From assembly GCA_946411695.1 (NCBI GenBank), contig CAMKEX010000010.1, positions 1-36,942 of the forward strand: 36,942 nt of DNA. Reading direction: 5' to 3'. Both the position numbers and the translations under genes were made by a program. Of the stretch, positions 26,815 through 36,500 are shown in pieces. Position 1 is the stretch's first letter. Each line of letters begins with the position of its first letter. A model generated the notes under the pieces. The model made no database searches. It was not told the origin of the DNA and worked only from the letters and a program-made list of their open reading frames with translations. The DNA is from an uncultured Lachnospiraceae bacterium (lineage in GTDB: Bacteria > Bacillota > Clostridia > Lachnospirales > Lachnospiraceae).

Positions 26815-28935
26815 ATGCAGAAAAAATATGAATCTGATCGACAGGATCCCTTCGCGCCGGATACGGAGCCGGACAAACAGGCGGCTTCCCATGCGGCGCC
26901 GAAGAGGAGAAAGAGCCGCGTTGCGGGGCTTTTCCGGATCGCAATAATACTGGGAATCATCCTCTGGGTGACGGATTTTCTGATCTTTTTCCTTGATCCG
27001 AGAGCGTTTGCGGCTGTTACAATAGACTGTCTGATCTACACCTGTGTCATGGCAGCGGCTTTTATCAGCAGCCGCGCGATCTACATGCGGGAAATGACAG
27101 CCTTTGCGGAGGAGTTCCAGAGCCTGGAGGGCCAGCTTCTGCGGGAGATGGACATGCCCTATGCACTGCTGGATGAGGGCGGCCATTTTATATGGATGAA
27201 TCCTGCCTTTGAAAAGGTGGTCCACAGGGACCGCTCCTATCGCCGGCCGATCTCGACGCTGATTCCGGCGCTCACCCGCGATGTCTTTCCGACGGATGAT
27301 AAGCAGGTCAAGGTCCCGGTTGAACTGGTGGGCTACAGCTACAGTGCCCAGATGCGCAGGATCCAGGTTTCTCACATGGGGGGCGGATACGAGACGCTCG
27401 GAGATACTGCCGGCAATATCATCTCTCTGAATCTGGTCGATAATACCGCAATGCGCCTGGCGATCCGGGAAGTGGATGACCAGAGTCTTGCAGTCGGTCT
27501 CTTCTATATCGACAACTATGACGAAGTAATCGACACGGTGGAAGAGGTGCGCAAGGCTCTGCTGATCGCCCTGATCGACCGGAAAGTCAACCAGTACATC
27601 AGCGCGATCGACGGCCTGTGCAGCAAGATCGAAAAGGATAAATATCTGATCATTCTGCGCAAGAAGTCCCTGCAGGTGCTGCAGGACGGTCATTTTGATA
27701 TTCTGGACGATGTCAAAAAAGTCAGTGTCGGCAACGAGATGGCCGTCACGCTCAGTCTGGGATTCGGCCTGGACGGACTCGCCTACACGCAGAACTATGA
27801 ATTTGCCCGCAATGCAGTCGATCTGGCACTGGGAAGAGGCGGTGATCAGGCGATCATCAAGACCCCGGACAATGTGGTCTACTACGGCGGAAAGACGCGG
27901 CAGGTCGAAAAGAACACCCGTGTCAAGGCCCGTGTCAAGGCCCAGGCGCTCAAGGAGATCATCCGCGTGCGGGACGCGGTCTTTATCATGGGACACAAGA
28001 TGGGCGACCCCGACAGCTTCGGAGCGGCCGTAGGTATCTACCGGATCGCCAGGACACTCGGGAAAGAGGCCCACATCATTATCAACGAGCGCACCATTTC
28101 CCTGGAGCAGATCCTGCGCCTGTTTGAAAATAATCCGGAATACGGAAAAGAATTTATCATCAACAGCCAGCAGGCACTGGAAATGGTCACTGACAACACC
28201 TGTGTTGTCGTCGTCGACGTCAACACCCCCGGACGCACGGAGTGTCCGGAGCTTCTGACCCGGTGCAAGTCGATCGTCGTCCTGGATCATCACCGCGCGG
28301 GCAAGGATATCATCGAGGGAGCGACGCTTTCTTATGTGGAAGGCTACGCCTCCTCCGCCTGTGAGATGGTCGCCGAGGTCGTCCAGTACACAGGGGAGAA
28401 TATCCGTCTCCGTCCCGAGGAAGCGGATGCCATGTACGGAGGCATCGTCGTCGACACGGACGGATTTGTCAACAGGGCGGGCGTCAAAACCTTCGAGGCG
28501 GCGGCTTTCCTGCGCCGGAGCGGCGCGGATGTCGTGCGTGTCCGCAAGCTCTTCCGCGAGGAAGCGGCGGATTACAAGGCAAGGGCGAATGCAGTTTCCC
28601 AGGCGGAGATCTACCGGGACTGCTTTGCCATCTCCACCTGCTGGGGAGACGGTCTGCGCAGTCCCACCGTGATCGGCGCCCAGGCGGCCAACGAGCTCCT
28701 CAATATTGACGGCGTCAAGGCGAGCTTTGTGCTGACCCCTTATAACGGGCAGATCTTTATCAGCGCGCGTTCCATCGATGAGGTGAACGTACAGCTGGCC
28801 ATGGAACACATGGGCGGCGGAGGCCATATCAATATGGCCGGAAGCCAGATGGAAAATGCAACCGTCGACGAGGCCATCCAGGCTGTCAAGCGCGTGATCG
28901 ACCAGATGATCGAAGAGGGCGAGATCGACGCCTGA
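26815..28935 (+). CDS. gdpP: GdpP-type c-di-AMP phosphodiesterase (DHH/DHHA1)
   Basis: Two N-terminal TMs, PAS-like and degenerate GGDEF-like regions, DHH motifs (IMGHKMGDPDSFGAAVG, VVVDVNTPGR, VLDHHRAG, GIVVDTDGF) and DHHA1 GGGGHINMAGSQ. Located upstream of rplI-dnaB. Confidence 0.93.
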   Translation: MQKKYESDRQDPFAPDTEPDKQAASHAAPKRRKSRVAGLFRIAIILGIILWVTDFLIFFLDPRAFAAVTIDCLIYTCVMAAAFISSRAIYMREMTAFAEEFQSLEGQLLREMDMPYALLDEGGHFIWMNPAFEKVVHRDRSYRRPISTLIPALTRDVFPTDDKQVKVPVELVGYSYSAQMRRIQVSHMGGGYETLGDTAGNIISLNLVDNTAMRLAIREVDDQSLAVGLFYIDNYDEVIDTVEEVRKALLIALIDRKVNQYISAIDGLCSKIEKDKYLIILRKKSLQVLQDGHFDILDDVKKVSVGNEMAVTLSLGFGLDGLAYTQNYEFARNAVDLALGRGGDQAIIKTPDNVVYYGGKTRQVEKNTRVKARVKAQALKEIIRVRDAVFIMGHKMGDPDSFGAAVGIYRIARTLGKEAHIIINERTISLEQILRLFENNPEYGKEFIINSQQALEMVTDNTCVVVVDVNTPGRTECPELLTRCKSIVVLDHHRAGKDIIEGATLSYVEGYASSACEMVAEVVQYTGENIRLRPEEADAMYGGIVVDTDGFVNRAGVKTFEAAAFLRRSGADVVRVRKLFREEAADYKARANAVSQAEIYRDCFAISTCWGDGLRSPTVIGAQAANELLNIDGVKASFVLTPYNGQIFISARSIDEVNVQLAMEHMGGGGHINMAGSQMENATVDEAIQAVKRVIDQMIEEGEIDA

Positions 28936-28952
28936 CCGAAGCGGCAGTAAAA

Positions 28953-29090
28953 ATGCGGAGCGCTTTGATCCGGAGACAGATGGAATCATGGGGAGCGCTT
29001 TGATCCGGAGACAGACAAAATCATGGGGAGCGCTTTGATCCGGAGACAGACAGAATCATGGGGAGCGCTTCAATCTGCAGACAGGTATTC
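28953..29090. repeat. Four 35-bp tandem repeats in the gdpP-rplI intergenic region
   Basis: ATGSGGAGCGCTTTGATCCGGAGACAGAYRRAATC starting at 28953, 28988, 29023 and 29058 (last copy diverged), exact 35-bp period. Confidence 0.95.
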
Positions 29091-29142
29091 AGAGGCCGGC
29101 GGACCGGCCCGGTACAATAGTTCATTCAGGAGGAAACAGGAC

Positions 29143-29589
29143 ATGAAAGTAATTCTTTTACAGGATGTAAAATCTCTCGGTAAAGAGGGTGATATCGTCA
29201 ACGTCAGTGACGGATATGCAAGAAACTTTGTCATTCCCAAAAAGCTCGGCGTTGAGGCCAATGACAAGAACAAAAATGACCTGAAGCTGAAAAAACAGCG
29301 CGAGGCAAAAGAGGCTGCACAGCGCCTTGCCGAGGCACAGAAGCTGGCTAAGGACCTGGAGAAGGTCACCGTCGTGGTCACAATGAAGGCCGGCGAAGGC
29401 GGCCGCGTCTTCGGTTCCGTCAGCGCCAAGGAAATCGCCCAGGAGGCCAAAAAACAGCACAATCTCGATCTGGACAAGAAGAAAATCCAGCTTGCAGAGC
29501 CCATCAAATCTTTCGGCAGCTTCGAGATTCCGATCCGCCTGCACCCTCAGGTGACCGGCAAGTTCATGCTCAAGGTCACGGAAGCATAA
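29143..29589 (+). CDS. rplI: 50S ribosomal protein bL9
   Basis: MKVILLQDVKSLGKEGDIVNVSDGYARNFVIPKKLGVEA...; RBS AGGAGG; ATG at 29143. Confidence 0.97.
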   Translation: MKVILLQDVKSLGKEGDIVNVSDGYARNFVIPKKLGVEANDKNKNDLKLKKQREAKEAAQRLAEAQKLAKDLEKVTVVVTMKAGEGGRVFGSVSAKEIAQEAKKQHNLDLDKKKIQLAEPIKSFGSFEIPIRLHPQVTGKFMLKVTEA

Positions 29590-29614
29590 AAACGCAGCTT
29601 AAACGGAGAAAACA

Positions 29615-30949
29615 ATGGCACAGGATGATATGATCAGCAGGGTCATGCCGCATAGTCTGGAAGCAGAGCGGTCTGTCCTGGGCTCCATGCTGATCGATCC
29701 GGAGGCGGTGGAAACCGCTTCCGAGATCGTGAAGGAAGAAGATTTTTACGCGCGGCAGAACGGGATCCTGTTCCAGACCATGCTGGATATGCACCGGAAA
29801 GGCATTGCCATAGACCCTGTGACGCTGCAGTCAAAGCTCCGGGAGAAAAATCTCCCCCCGGAGCTTTATTCTGATGAGCTGATCCGGGACCTGATCACCA
29901 CTGTTCCCACTTCAGCCAATATAAAATCCTACGCAAATATCGTTGCGGAGAAATCCCTTCTGCGGAGCATGATCCGGGCCAATGAGGAGATCGCCGGAAA
30001 CTGCTACGCGGAAAACGAAGAGATGGAGACCCTCCTGGACAAGGCGGAAAAACGCATTTTCGAGATCTCCCAGAAACGCAGCGCCGGAAATTTCGTTCCG
30101 ATCAGCCAGATTGTCCTCAACGCCATGGACAAGATCGAACAGGCATCCAGGATCAAGGGCAATGTCACCGGCCTCTCCACCGGATTTACGGACCTGGACA
30201 ACCGTACAGCCGGTCTGCAGCCCGCGGACTTTATCCTGATCGCGGCGCGGCCCTCCATGGGCAAGACGGCCCTTGTCCTGAATATAGCGGATTATATGAC
30301 GATGCGGGAGAACAGATGCGTGGGCATTTTTTCACTGGAAATGTCCAAGGAACAGCTGGTAAACCGTCTCCTCGCCATGCAGTCCCATGTCGAGGCCCAG
30401 AAGATCCGGACCGGCGATATGAGCGAGAGTGAGTGGGCGGAAGTGATCGAGAGCGCCGGCAATATCGGCGAGAGCCGCCTGATCATTGATGACACGCCGG
30501 CCATCTCGGTGGCGGAGCTTCGCTCAAAATGCCGCAAATACAAGATGGAGTTTGGCCTCGAGCTCGTCATTATCGACTATCTCCAGCTCATGAGCGGCTC
30601 AGGCAGGAGCGGAGATTCCCGTCAGCAGGAGATCTCGGACATTTCGCGCTCTCTCAAGGCGCTCGCCAGAGAACTGAACGTTCCTGTCGTGGCCCTTTCC
30701 CAGCTCTCCCGTGCTGTGGAATCGAGACCCAACCACAGGCCCATGCTGTCCGACCTGCGTGAATCCGGTGCCATCGAGCAGGACGCGGATCTGGTCATGT
30801 TTATCTACCGCGACGATTATTACAATGAGGATTCGGAAAAGAAGGGCATTGCGGAGATCATCATTGCAAAGCAGAGGAACGGTCCGATCGGAACGGTGGA
30901 ACTCAGCTGGCAGCCTTCGCTGACCCGGTTTGCCAACCTTGCCCGGTAA
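29615..30949 (+). CDS. dnaB: Replicative DNA helicase DnaB
   Basis: PHSLEAERSVLGSMLIDPEAV; Walker A ARPSMGKTALVLNIA; VIIDYLQLMSG; SDLRESGAIEQDADLVMFIYRDDYY. Confidence 0.97.
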   Translation: MAQDDMISRVMPHSLEAERSVLGSMLIDPEAVETASEIVKEEDFYARQNGILFQTMLDMHRKGIAIDPVTLQSKLREKNLPPELYSDELIRDLITTVPTSANIKSYANIVAEKSLLRSMIRANEEIAGNCYAENEEMETLLDKAEKRIFEISQKRSAGNFVPISQIVLNAMDKIEQASRIKGNVTGLSTGFTDLDNRTAGLQPADFILIAARPSMGKTALVLNIADYMTMRENRCVGIFSLEMSKEQLVNRLLAMQSHVEAQKIRTGDMSESEWAEVIESAGNIGESRLIIDDTPAISVAELRSKCRKYKMEFGLELVIIDYLQLMSGSGRSGDSRQQEISDISRSLKALARELNVPVVALSQLSRAVESRPNHRPMLSDLRESGAIEQDADLVMFIYRDDYYNEDSEKKGIAEIIIAKQRNGPIGTVELSWQPSLTRFANLAR

Positions 30950-31029
30950 AACATCCAGCTGTCTGAATGGCGGACAGTATGATCATTTCATTTATAGTCA
31001 GATTTTGATTACTTGAGGAGGTATACTTG

Positions 31030-32337
31030 ATGGAGCACTATTTTGAACCACAGATTGAGTGCGCTTCTCGGGAGCAGATCACTGCGTGGCAGGATGAGCG
31101 TCTTGTCAAAACCGTGAAGCGCGTCTACGAAGCGGTTCCCTATTACAGACAGAAGATGGATGAAAAGGGTGTAAAACCTGAGGACATTCAAGGCATAAAG
31201 GATCTTCACAAGCTGCCTTTCCTGAGCAAGGAGGATCTGCGCAGACAATATCCCTACGGACTCCTTGCCGTTCCTCTTTCTGACTGCGTCCGCATTCATT
31301 CCACGAGCGGTACGACCGGCAGGCGGGTCGTTGCCTGCTATACACAGAATGATATCGATATGTGGGAGGGATGCTGTGCAAGAGCCTTGGCGGCGGCGGG
31401 AGCCACCAGAGATGATATTGTGCAGGTCTGTTACGGCTACGGCCTTTTCACAGGCGGTGCGGGACTTCACGGCGGCTCTCATAAGCTCGGATCCCTGACG
31501 CTCCCCATGTCCTCCGGCAATACCGACCGCCAGCTCCAGTTTATGACAGATCTGGGCTCCACTGTCCTGTGCTGCACACCGTCTTATGCCGCCTATCTTG
31601 CGGAGACGATCACTGAGCGCGGGATGCGCGACCAGATCAAGCTCAAAGCCGGTATTTTCGGCGCAGAAGCCTGGACCGAGGAAATGCGCCATGACATCGA
31701 GGACAAGCTCGGGATCAAGGCTTATGACATCTACGGACTCACCGAGATCTCCGGCCCCGGCGTGGCTTTTGAGTGTTCCTGCCAGAACGGCATGCACATC
31801 AATGAAGACAACTTCATCGCGGAGATCATCAATCCCCAGACCGGTGAAGTCCTCCCCTACGGCGAAAAGGGAGAGCTGGTTTTCACCTCTATCAACAAGG
31901 AGGCATTCCCGCTCCTGCGCTACCGCACCAAAGATATCTGTGTTCTGAATCCTGAGCCCTGTGCCTGCGGAAGGACCCATATCCGTATGGCCAAGCCCAT
32001 GGGCCGCAGCGATGATATGCTGATCGTCAAGGGCGTCAATGTATTCCCGAGCCAGATCGAGACCGTCCTGATGAATGACGGATATCCGGCCAACTACCAG
32101 ATCATAGTTACAAGAGAACACCACAGCGACCGCATCGAGGTCCAGGTCGAGATGACTCCCGAGATGTTCTCAGACTCCCTCAAGGACATCACAAAGCGCG
32201 AAAAACAGCTTGTCAACGACCTTAAGGCCATGCTCGGAATATACTGTGTCGTCAAGCTTGTTGCGCCCAGATCCATCCCCAGGAGCGAGGGCAAGGCAAA
32301 GCGTGTGATCGATCAGCGAAATCTCTATAAGGGATGA
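31030..32337 (+). CDS. paaK: Phenylacetate-CoA ligase family (adenylate-forming) enzyme
   Basis: HSTSGTTGRRVVACYTQNDIDMW; YDIYGLTEISGPGVAFEC; RTKDICVLNPEPCACGRTHIRM; GRSDDMLIVKGVNVFPSQIE. ATG at 31030 after GAGGAGG. Confidence 0.93.
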   Translation: MEHYFEPQIECASREQITAWQDERLVKTVKRVYEAVPYYRQKMDEKGVKPEDIQGIKDLHKLPFLSKEDLRRQYPYGLLAVPLSDCVRIHSTSGTTGRRVVACYTQNDIDMWEGCCARALAAAGATRDDIVQVCYGYGLFTGGAGLHGGSHKLGSLTLPMSSGNTDRQLQFMTDLGSTVLCCTPSYAAYLAETITERGMRDQIKLKAGIFGAEAWTEEMRHDIEDKLGIKAYDIYGLTEISGPGVAFECSCQNGMHINEDNFIAEIINPQTGEVLPYGEKGELVFTSINKEAFPLLRYRTKDICVLNPEPCACGRTHIRMAKPMGRSDDMLIVKGVNVFPSQIETVLMNDGYPANYQIIVTREHHSDRIEVQVEMTPEMFSDSLKDITKREKQLVNDLKAMLGIYCVVKLVAPRSIPRSEGKAKRVIDQRNLYKG

Positions 32338-32419
32338 TCCTTTTTTGATATCCGTAAATCCGCTGCTGCAAAGCAGTGCTGCAGTTAATAATTTAAACGT
32401 TTCAAAAGGGAGGTAGGAG

Positions 32420-32857
32420 ATGACAGTTAAACAGATTTCGGCTTTCCTGGAAAACAAACCGGGTGCACTCGCGGCTTTTACCAAGATCCTGCAGAACTAC
32501 GAAATTGATCTGCGCGCTCTGTCTCTGGCAGAGACCGAGGATTTCGGCATCGTCCGTGTGATCGTTGATGATCCCTTCAGGACTGTGCAGATTCTCAAGG
32601 AGGAGGGATATGTCTGCTCCCTGACCAAGGTACTTGCGATCGTCTTTGAGGATAAGCCCGGTGCCCTGGTCGATGTCCTGAATCTGCTGGGTGACAACGG
32701 GATCAACCTTGAATATTCCTACGCATTCCTGGCCAAGAAGGCCAACAGCGCATGCATGATCTTCCGTGTGGCGGACAACGAGGCTGCGATCAAGGTCCTC
32801 ACGGCCAACGGCATACGCCCGATCTGCCATGAAGATATGGAAGGCATGTTCAATTGA
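32420..32857 (+). CDS. ACT domain-containing protein (tandem ACT)
   Basis: VKQISAFLENKPGALAAFTKILQNYEIDLRALSLAETEDFGIVRVIVDDP and a second AIVFEDKPGALVDVLNLLGDNGINLEYSYAF; AAAGGGAGG RBS. Confidence 0.92.
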   Translation: MTVKQISAFLENKPGALAAFTKILQNYEIDLRALSLAETEDFGIVRVIVDDPFRTVQILKEEGYVCSLTKVLAIVFEDKPGALVDVLNLLGDNGINLEYSYAFLAKKANSACMIFRVADNEAAIKVLTANGIRPICHEDMEGMFN

Positions 32858-32933
32858 GCAGAGAGTGAGTGCGGGAAGGGAACTGCATACAAAAATATAT
32901 ATACAAAAAAATACGTACAAAACATACATACAA

Positions 32934-32967
32934 AAAGAGCAGCAGATTTCTCTGCTGCTCTTTCTTG
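32934..32967 (+). terminator. Intrinsic terminator after the ACT-domain gene
   Basis: AAAGAGCAGCAG-atttct-CTGCTGCTCTTT then CTTGTTG; 12-bp perfect arms. Confidence 0.8.
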
Positions 32968-33048
32968 TTGTGTCTGATTTAGATTCATGCTATCCGGCTG
33001 ATCTTCCTTCTCCTTTCGGGTGGGAAAACAGCGAAGCTGAGCTGATAA

Positions 33049-33219
33049 TTAAGCCTCAGAGATAGCACCTACAGGACATGTACCCTCGCAAGCACCACAA
33101 TCGATGCAGGTATCTGCGTCGATCTCGTACTGAGCGTCGCCCTGAGAGATAGCTTCGACGGGGCAGGAAGCAGCGCAAGTGCCGCAGCTGATGCAGGTAT
33201 CATTAATAACACGTGCCAT
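33049..33219 (-). CDS. 2x[4Fe-4S] ferredoxin
   Basis: MARVINDTCISCGTCAASCPVEAISQGDAQYEIDADTCIDCGACEGTCPVGAISEA; two CxxCxxCxxxCP motifs; RBS AAAGGAG before the ATG. Confidence 0.96.
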   Translation of the reverse strand: MARVINDTCISCGTCAASCPVEAISQGDAQYEIDADTCIDCGACEGTCPVGAISEA

Positions 33220-33299
33220 TTTGTAATTCTCCTTTCGGGTATAAAACAATTGATAACGATTTTTAGGGGTTAGTACAAACTAAATATCCTAATCCTGAC

Positions 33300-33340
33300 A
33301 CAAGCCACAGACCGCACCGAAATGCAGATCTGTGGCTTGT
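33300..33340. other. 12-bp-arm inverted repeat between nifJ and the ferredoxin gene
   Basis: ACAAGCCACAGA (33300-33311) ... TCTGTGGCTTGT (33329-33340); no strong T tract on either side. Confidence 0.8.
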
Positions 33341-33510
33341 TATAGGTTATATGATAGCGGTTTTTTCAGAATGCGTCAAGAGAATTTTCCCCTGTGATAG
33401 GAAATTAATTATACGGGCTTAACTCCTTTACGGGAAGCGTCAACAGCCGCTTGATCCGACACATCCTTTCCATTCCGCGGCACTCTGTCATGCTGACAGA
33501 TGTACAGGAA

Positions 33511-36500
33511 TTATTCTTCGTTGTACAGAGTGCCCAGTTTGCTCAGGTACTCATAGTGAGCCTTCGCATTGGCTTCGTTCTCAGCATACATTCTCTCTGC
33601 GTTGGCCGGATTAGCCTTCTTCAGGGACATGTAACGAACTTCGCCGTTCAGGAATGCCTGGTAATCATCGGTAGCGGGCTTGCTGTCGAGGGAGAACTTC
33701 TTAGCGCCGCCTGCAGGGTTGAAGCGGAACAGGTTCCAGTAACCGGTTGTAACAGCCAGTTTCTCTTCGTCCTGAACCTTAGCCATGCCCTTCTTGATAC
33801 CGTGGTTGATGCAAGGTGCGTATGCGATGATGAGCGAAGGTCCGGGATATGCCTCAGCCTCAGCGATCGCCTTGATGCACTGATTTCTGTCAGCGCCCAT
33901 GGAGATCTGTGCAACATATACGTAGCCATAGCTCATTGCCATTGCAGCCAGGTCTTTCTGCTTGACTTCCTTACCGCCTGCAGCGAACTGTGCGACTGCG
34001 CCGATAGGAGTAGCCTTGGAGGACTGACCGCCGGTGTTGGAGTAAACTTCTGTGTTGAAGCAGAATACGTTGATGTCCTTGCCGGAAGCGAGGATGTGGT
34101 CGACACCGCCGTAGCCGATATCGAATGCCCAGCCGTCACCGCCGAAGACCCACTGGGACTTCTTGGCCAGGAACTGCTTCTGCTCGAGGATATCCTTGGC
34201 AGCGTCAGAGCCGTCTGCCTCGAGAGCAGCGACCAGAGCGTCAGTTGCAGCGCCGTTCTCAGCGCCGATAGCGAAGGTCTCGATCCACTTGTCAGCAGCG
34301 GCCTTGACAGCATCGCCTGCGGTCTCGGCAATAGCCTCGACCTTGGATTTCAGATTGTCGCGGAGAGCCTGGTTTGCAAGGAGCATACCATAACCGAACT
34401 CAGCGGCATCTTCGAACAGGGAGTTGGACCATGCAGGACCATTTCCGTTCTCATCCACGGTGTAAGGAGTGGAAGGAGAGGAGTTGCCCCAGATGGAGGA
34501 GCAGCCTGTTGCGTTTGCGATGTACATTCTGTCACCGAACAGCTGAGTGATGAGCTTAGCATAAGGTGTCTCACCGCAGCCTGCGCAAGCGCCGGAGAAC
34601 TCAAGCAGGGGCTGCTTGAACTGGGAGCCCTTGACAGTGGTCTCTTTGAACTTGGCAACGACGTCCTTCTTGATCGGGAACTTAACTGCAACGTTGAAAG
34701 CTTCCTGCTCGTTGGGCTGTGCCATGCCCTCTTCCAGACGGGTCATGTTCAGAGCCTTGTTGCCCTTCTTGCCGGGGCAGACATTTGCGCAGCTTCCGCA
34801 GCCTGTGCAGTCGAGAGAGGAAACAACGATTGCGAACTTGTATCCGGGCATGCCCATGAGGTCGAGAGTAACTGTGCCTTCAGGAAGCTTGGCAGCCTCT
34901 TCCTCGGTCAGAGCCATAGGACGGATTGCAGCGTGAGGGCATACATAAGAGCAGAATGTGCACTGGATGCAGTTGTCAGCTGCCCATACGGGAACGTTGA
35001 CTGCGATACCGCGCTTCTCAAATGCAGCAGCGCCGGAAGGAGTGGAGCCTTCATAATATGTGGAAACAACAGATACAGGAATCTTGTTGCCTTCCTGACC
35101 GTTGACCTTGGACTGGATATTGTTGACGAAATCAACGACGTCCTGACGATCGCCGGAAGCGACGGAGATATCATACTCTTCGCCTTCTGCCTGGCCCCAG
35201 CTGTCGGGAACATCTACCTTGACGACGTTCTGAGCGCCGGCATCGATAGCCTTCCAGTTCTTCTCGACAACGTCCTGACCCTTGCGGCCGTAGGTCTTCT
35301 GAGCAGCAGCCTTCATGAACTTGATCGCCTCTTCCTCAGGAATGATGTTGGCGAGTTTGAAGAATGCGGACTGCAGGATGGTGTTGATCCTGGTCGGGCC
35401 CATGCCGGTCTCGATACCGATCTTGACACCGTCGATGGTGTAGAACTGAATGTTGTGGTCGTGGATGAAGCGCTTGACCTGAGGAGGAAGGTGGGTCTCA
35501 AGACCTTCCGGATCTCCCCAGCTGCAGTTCAGCAGGAATGTGCCGCCGTCGACCAGCTCCTGGGACATGTTGAACTTGCGGATGTATGCAGGGTTGTGGC
35601 ATGCAACGAAGTTCGCCTGGCGTACCAGATAGGTGGACTTGATGGGCTTTTTGCCGAAGCGGAGGTGAGACATTGTGACACCGCCGGACTTCTTGGAGTC
35701 ATAATCAAAGTATGCCTGTGCATACATATCGGTGTTGTCGCCGATGATCTTGATGGAGTTCTTGTTGGCACCGACAGTACCGTCTGCGCCCAGACCCCAG
35801 AACTTGCAGCAGATTGTGCCTTCGGGAGTTGTGACGATCTCCTTGCCGGAATCCAGGGACAGATTTGTGACATCGTCCGTGATACCGATGGTGAAGGTCT
35901 TCTTGGTATTGTTGTTGTAGACTGCGATGATCTGTGCAGGAGTGGTGTCCTTGGAACCAAGACCATAACGGCCGGAGAACACGGGAACATCCTTGAACTT
36001 GGAATCAGCAAGAGCAGCCTTGACATCCAGTGCCAGAGGCTCGCCGATGGAGCCGGGCTCTTTGGTCCTGTCGAGGACGGAGATCTGCTTCACGCTGTCA
36101 GGGATAGTTGCGAGGAATGCCTCGGTGCAGAAAGGTCTGTACAGACGGACCTTGATGACGCCGACCTTCTCGCCCTTGGCTGCGAGGTAATCGATGGTCT
36201 CTTCAATGGTCTCGTTGACGGAACCCATTGCGATGATGACCTTCTCGGCATCGGGAGCGCCGTAGTAGTTGAACAGCTTGTAGTCTGTGCCGATCTTGGC
36301 ATTGACTTTGTCCATGTACTCCTGGACGATCGCGGGCATTGCATCGTAGTAAGGATTGCAGGCCTCACGGGTCTGGAAGAAGATGTCAGGGTTCTGAGCG
36401 GAGCCCATCTGACGGGGATGAGTCGGGTTCAGGCAGTTGCGGCGGAACTCCGCAATTGCTTCATGGTCGATCAGGTCATTGAGATCTTCATAATCCCAGA

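Noticed and set aside
26317-28989. 890-aa minus-strand ORF
   Set aside because: Antisense to gdpP and the 106-aa gene; no domain signature.
28953-29090. CRISPR-like array
   Set aside because: The 35-bp units are directly abutting with no variable spacers and no cas genes nearby.
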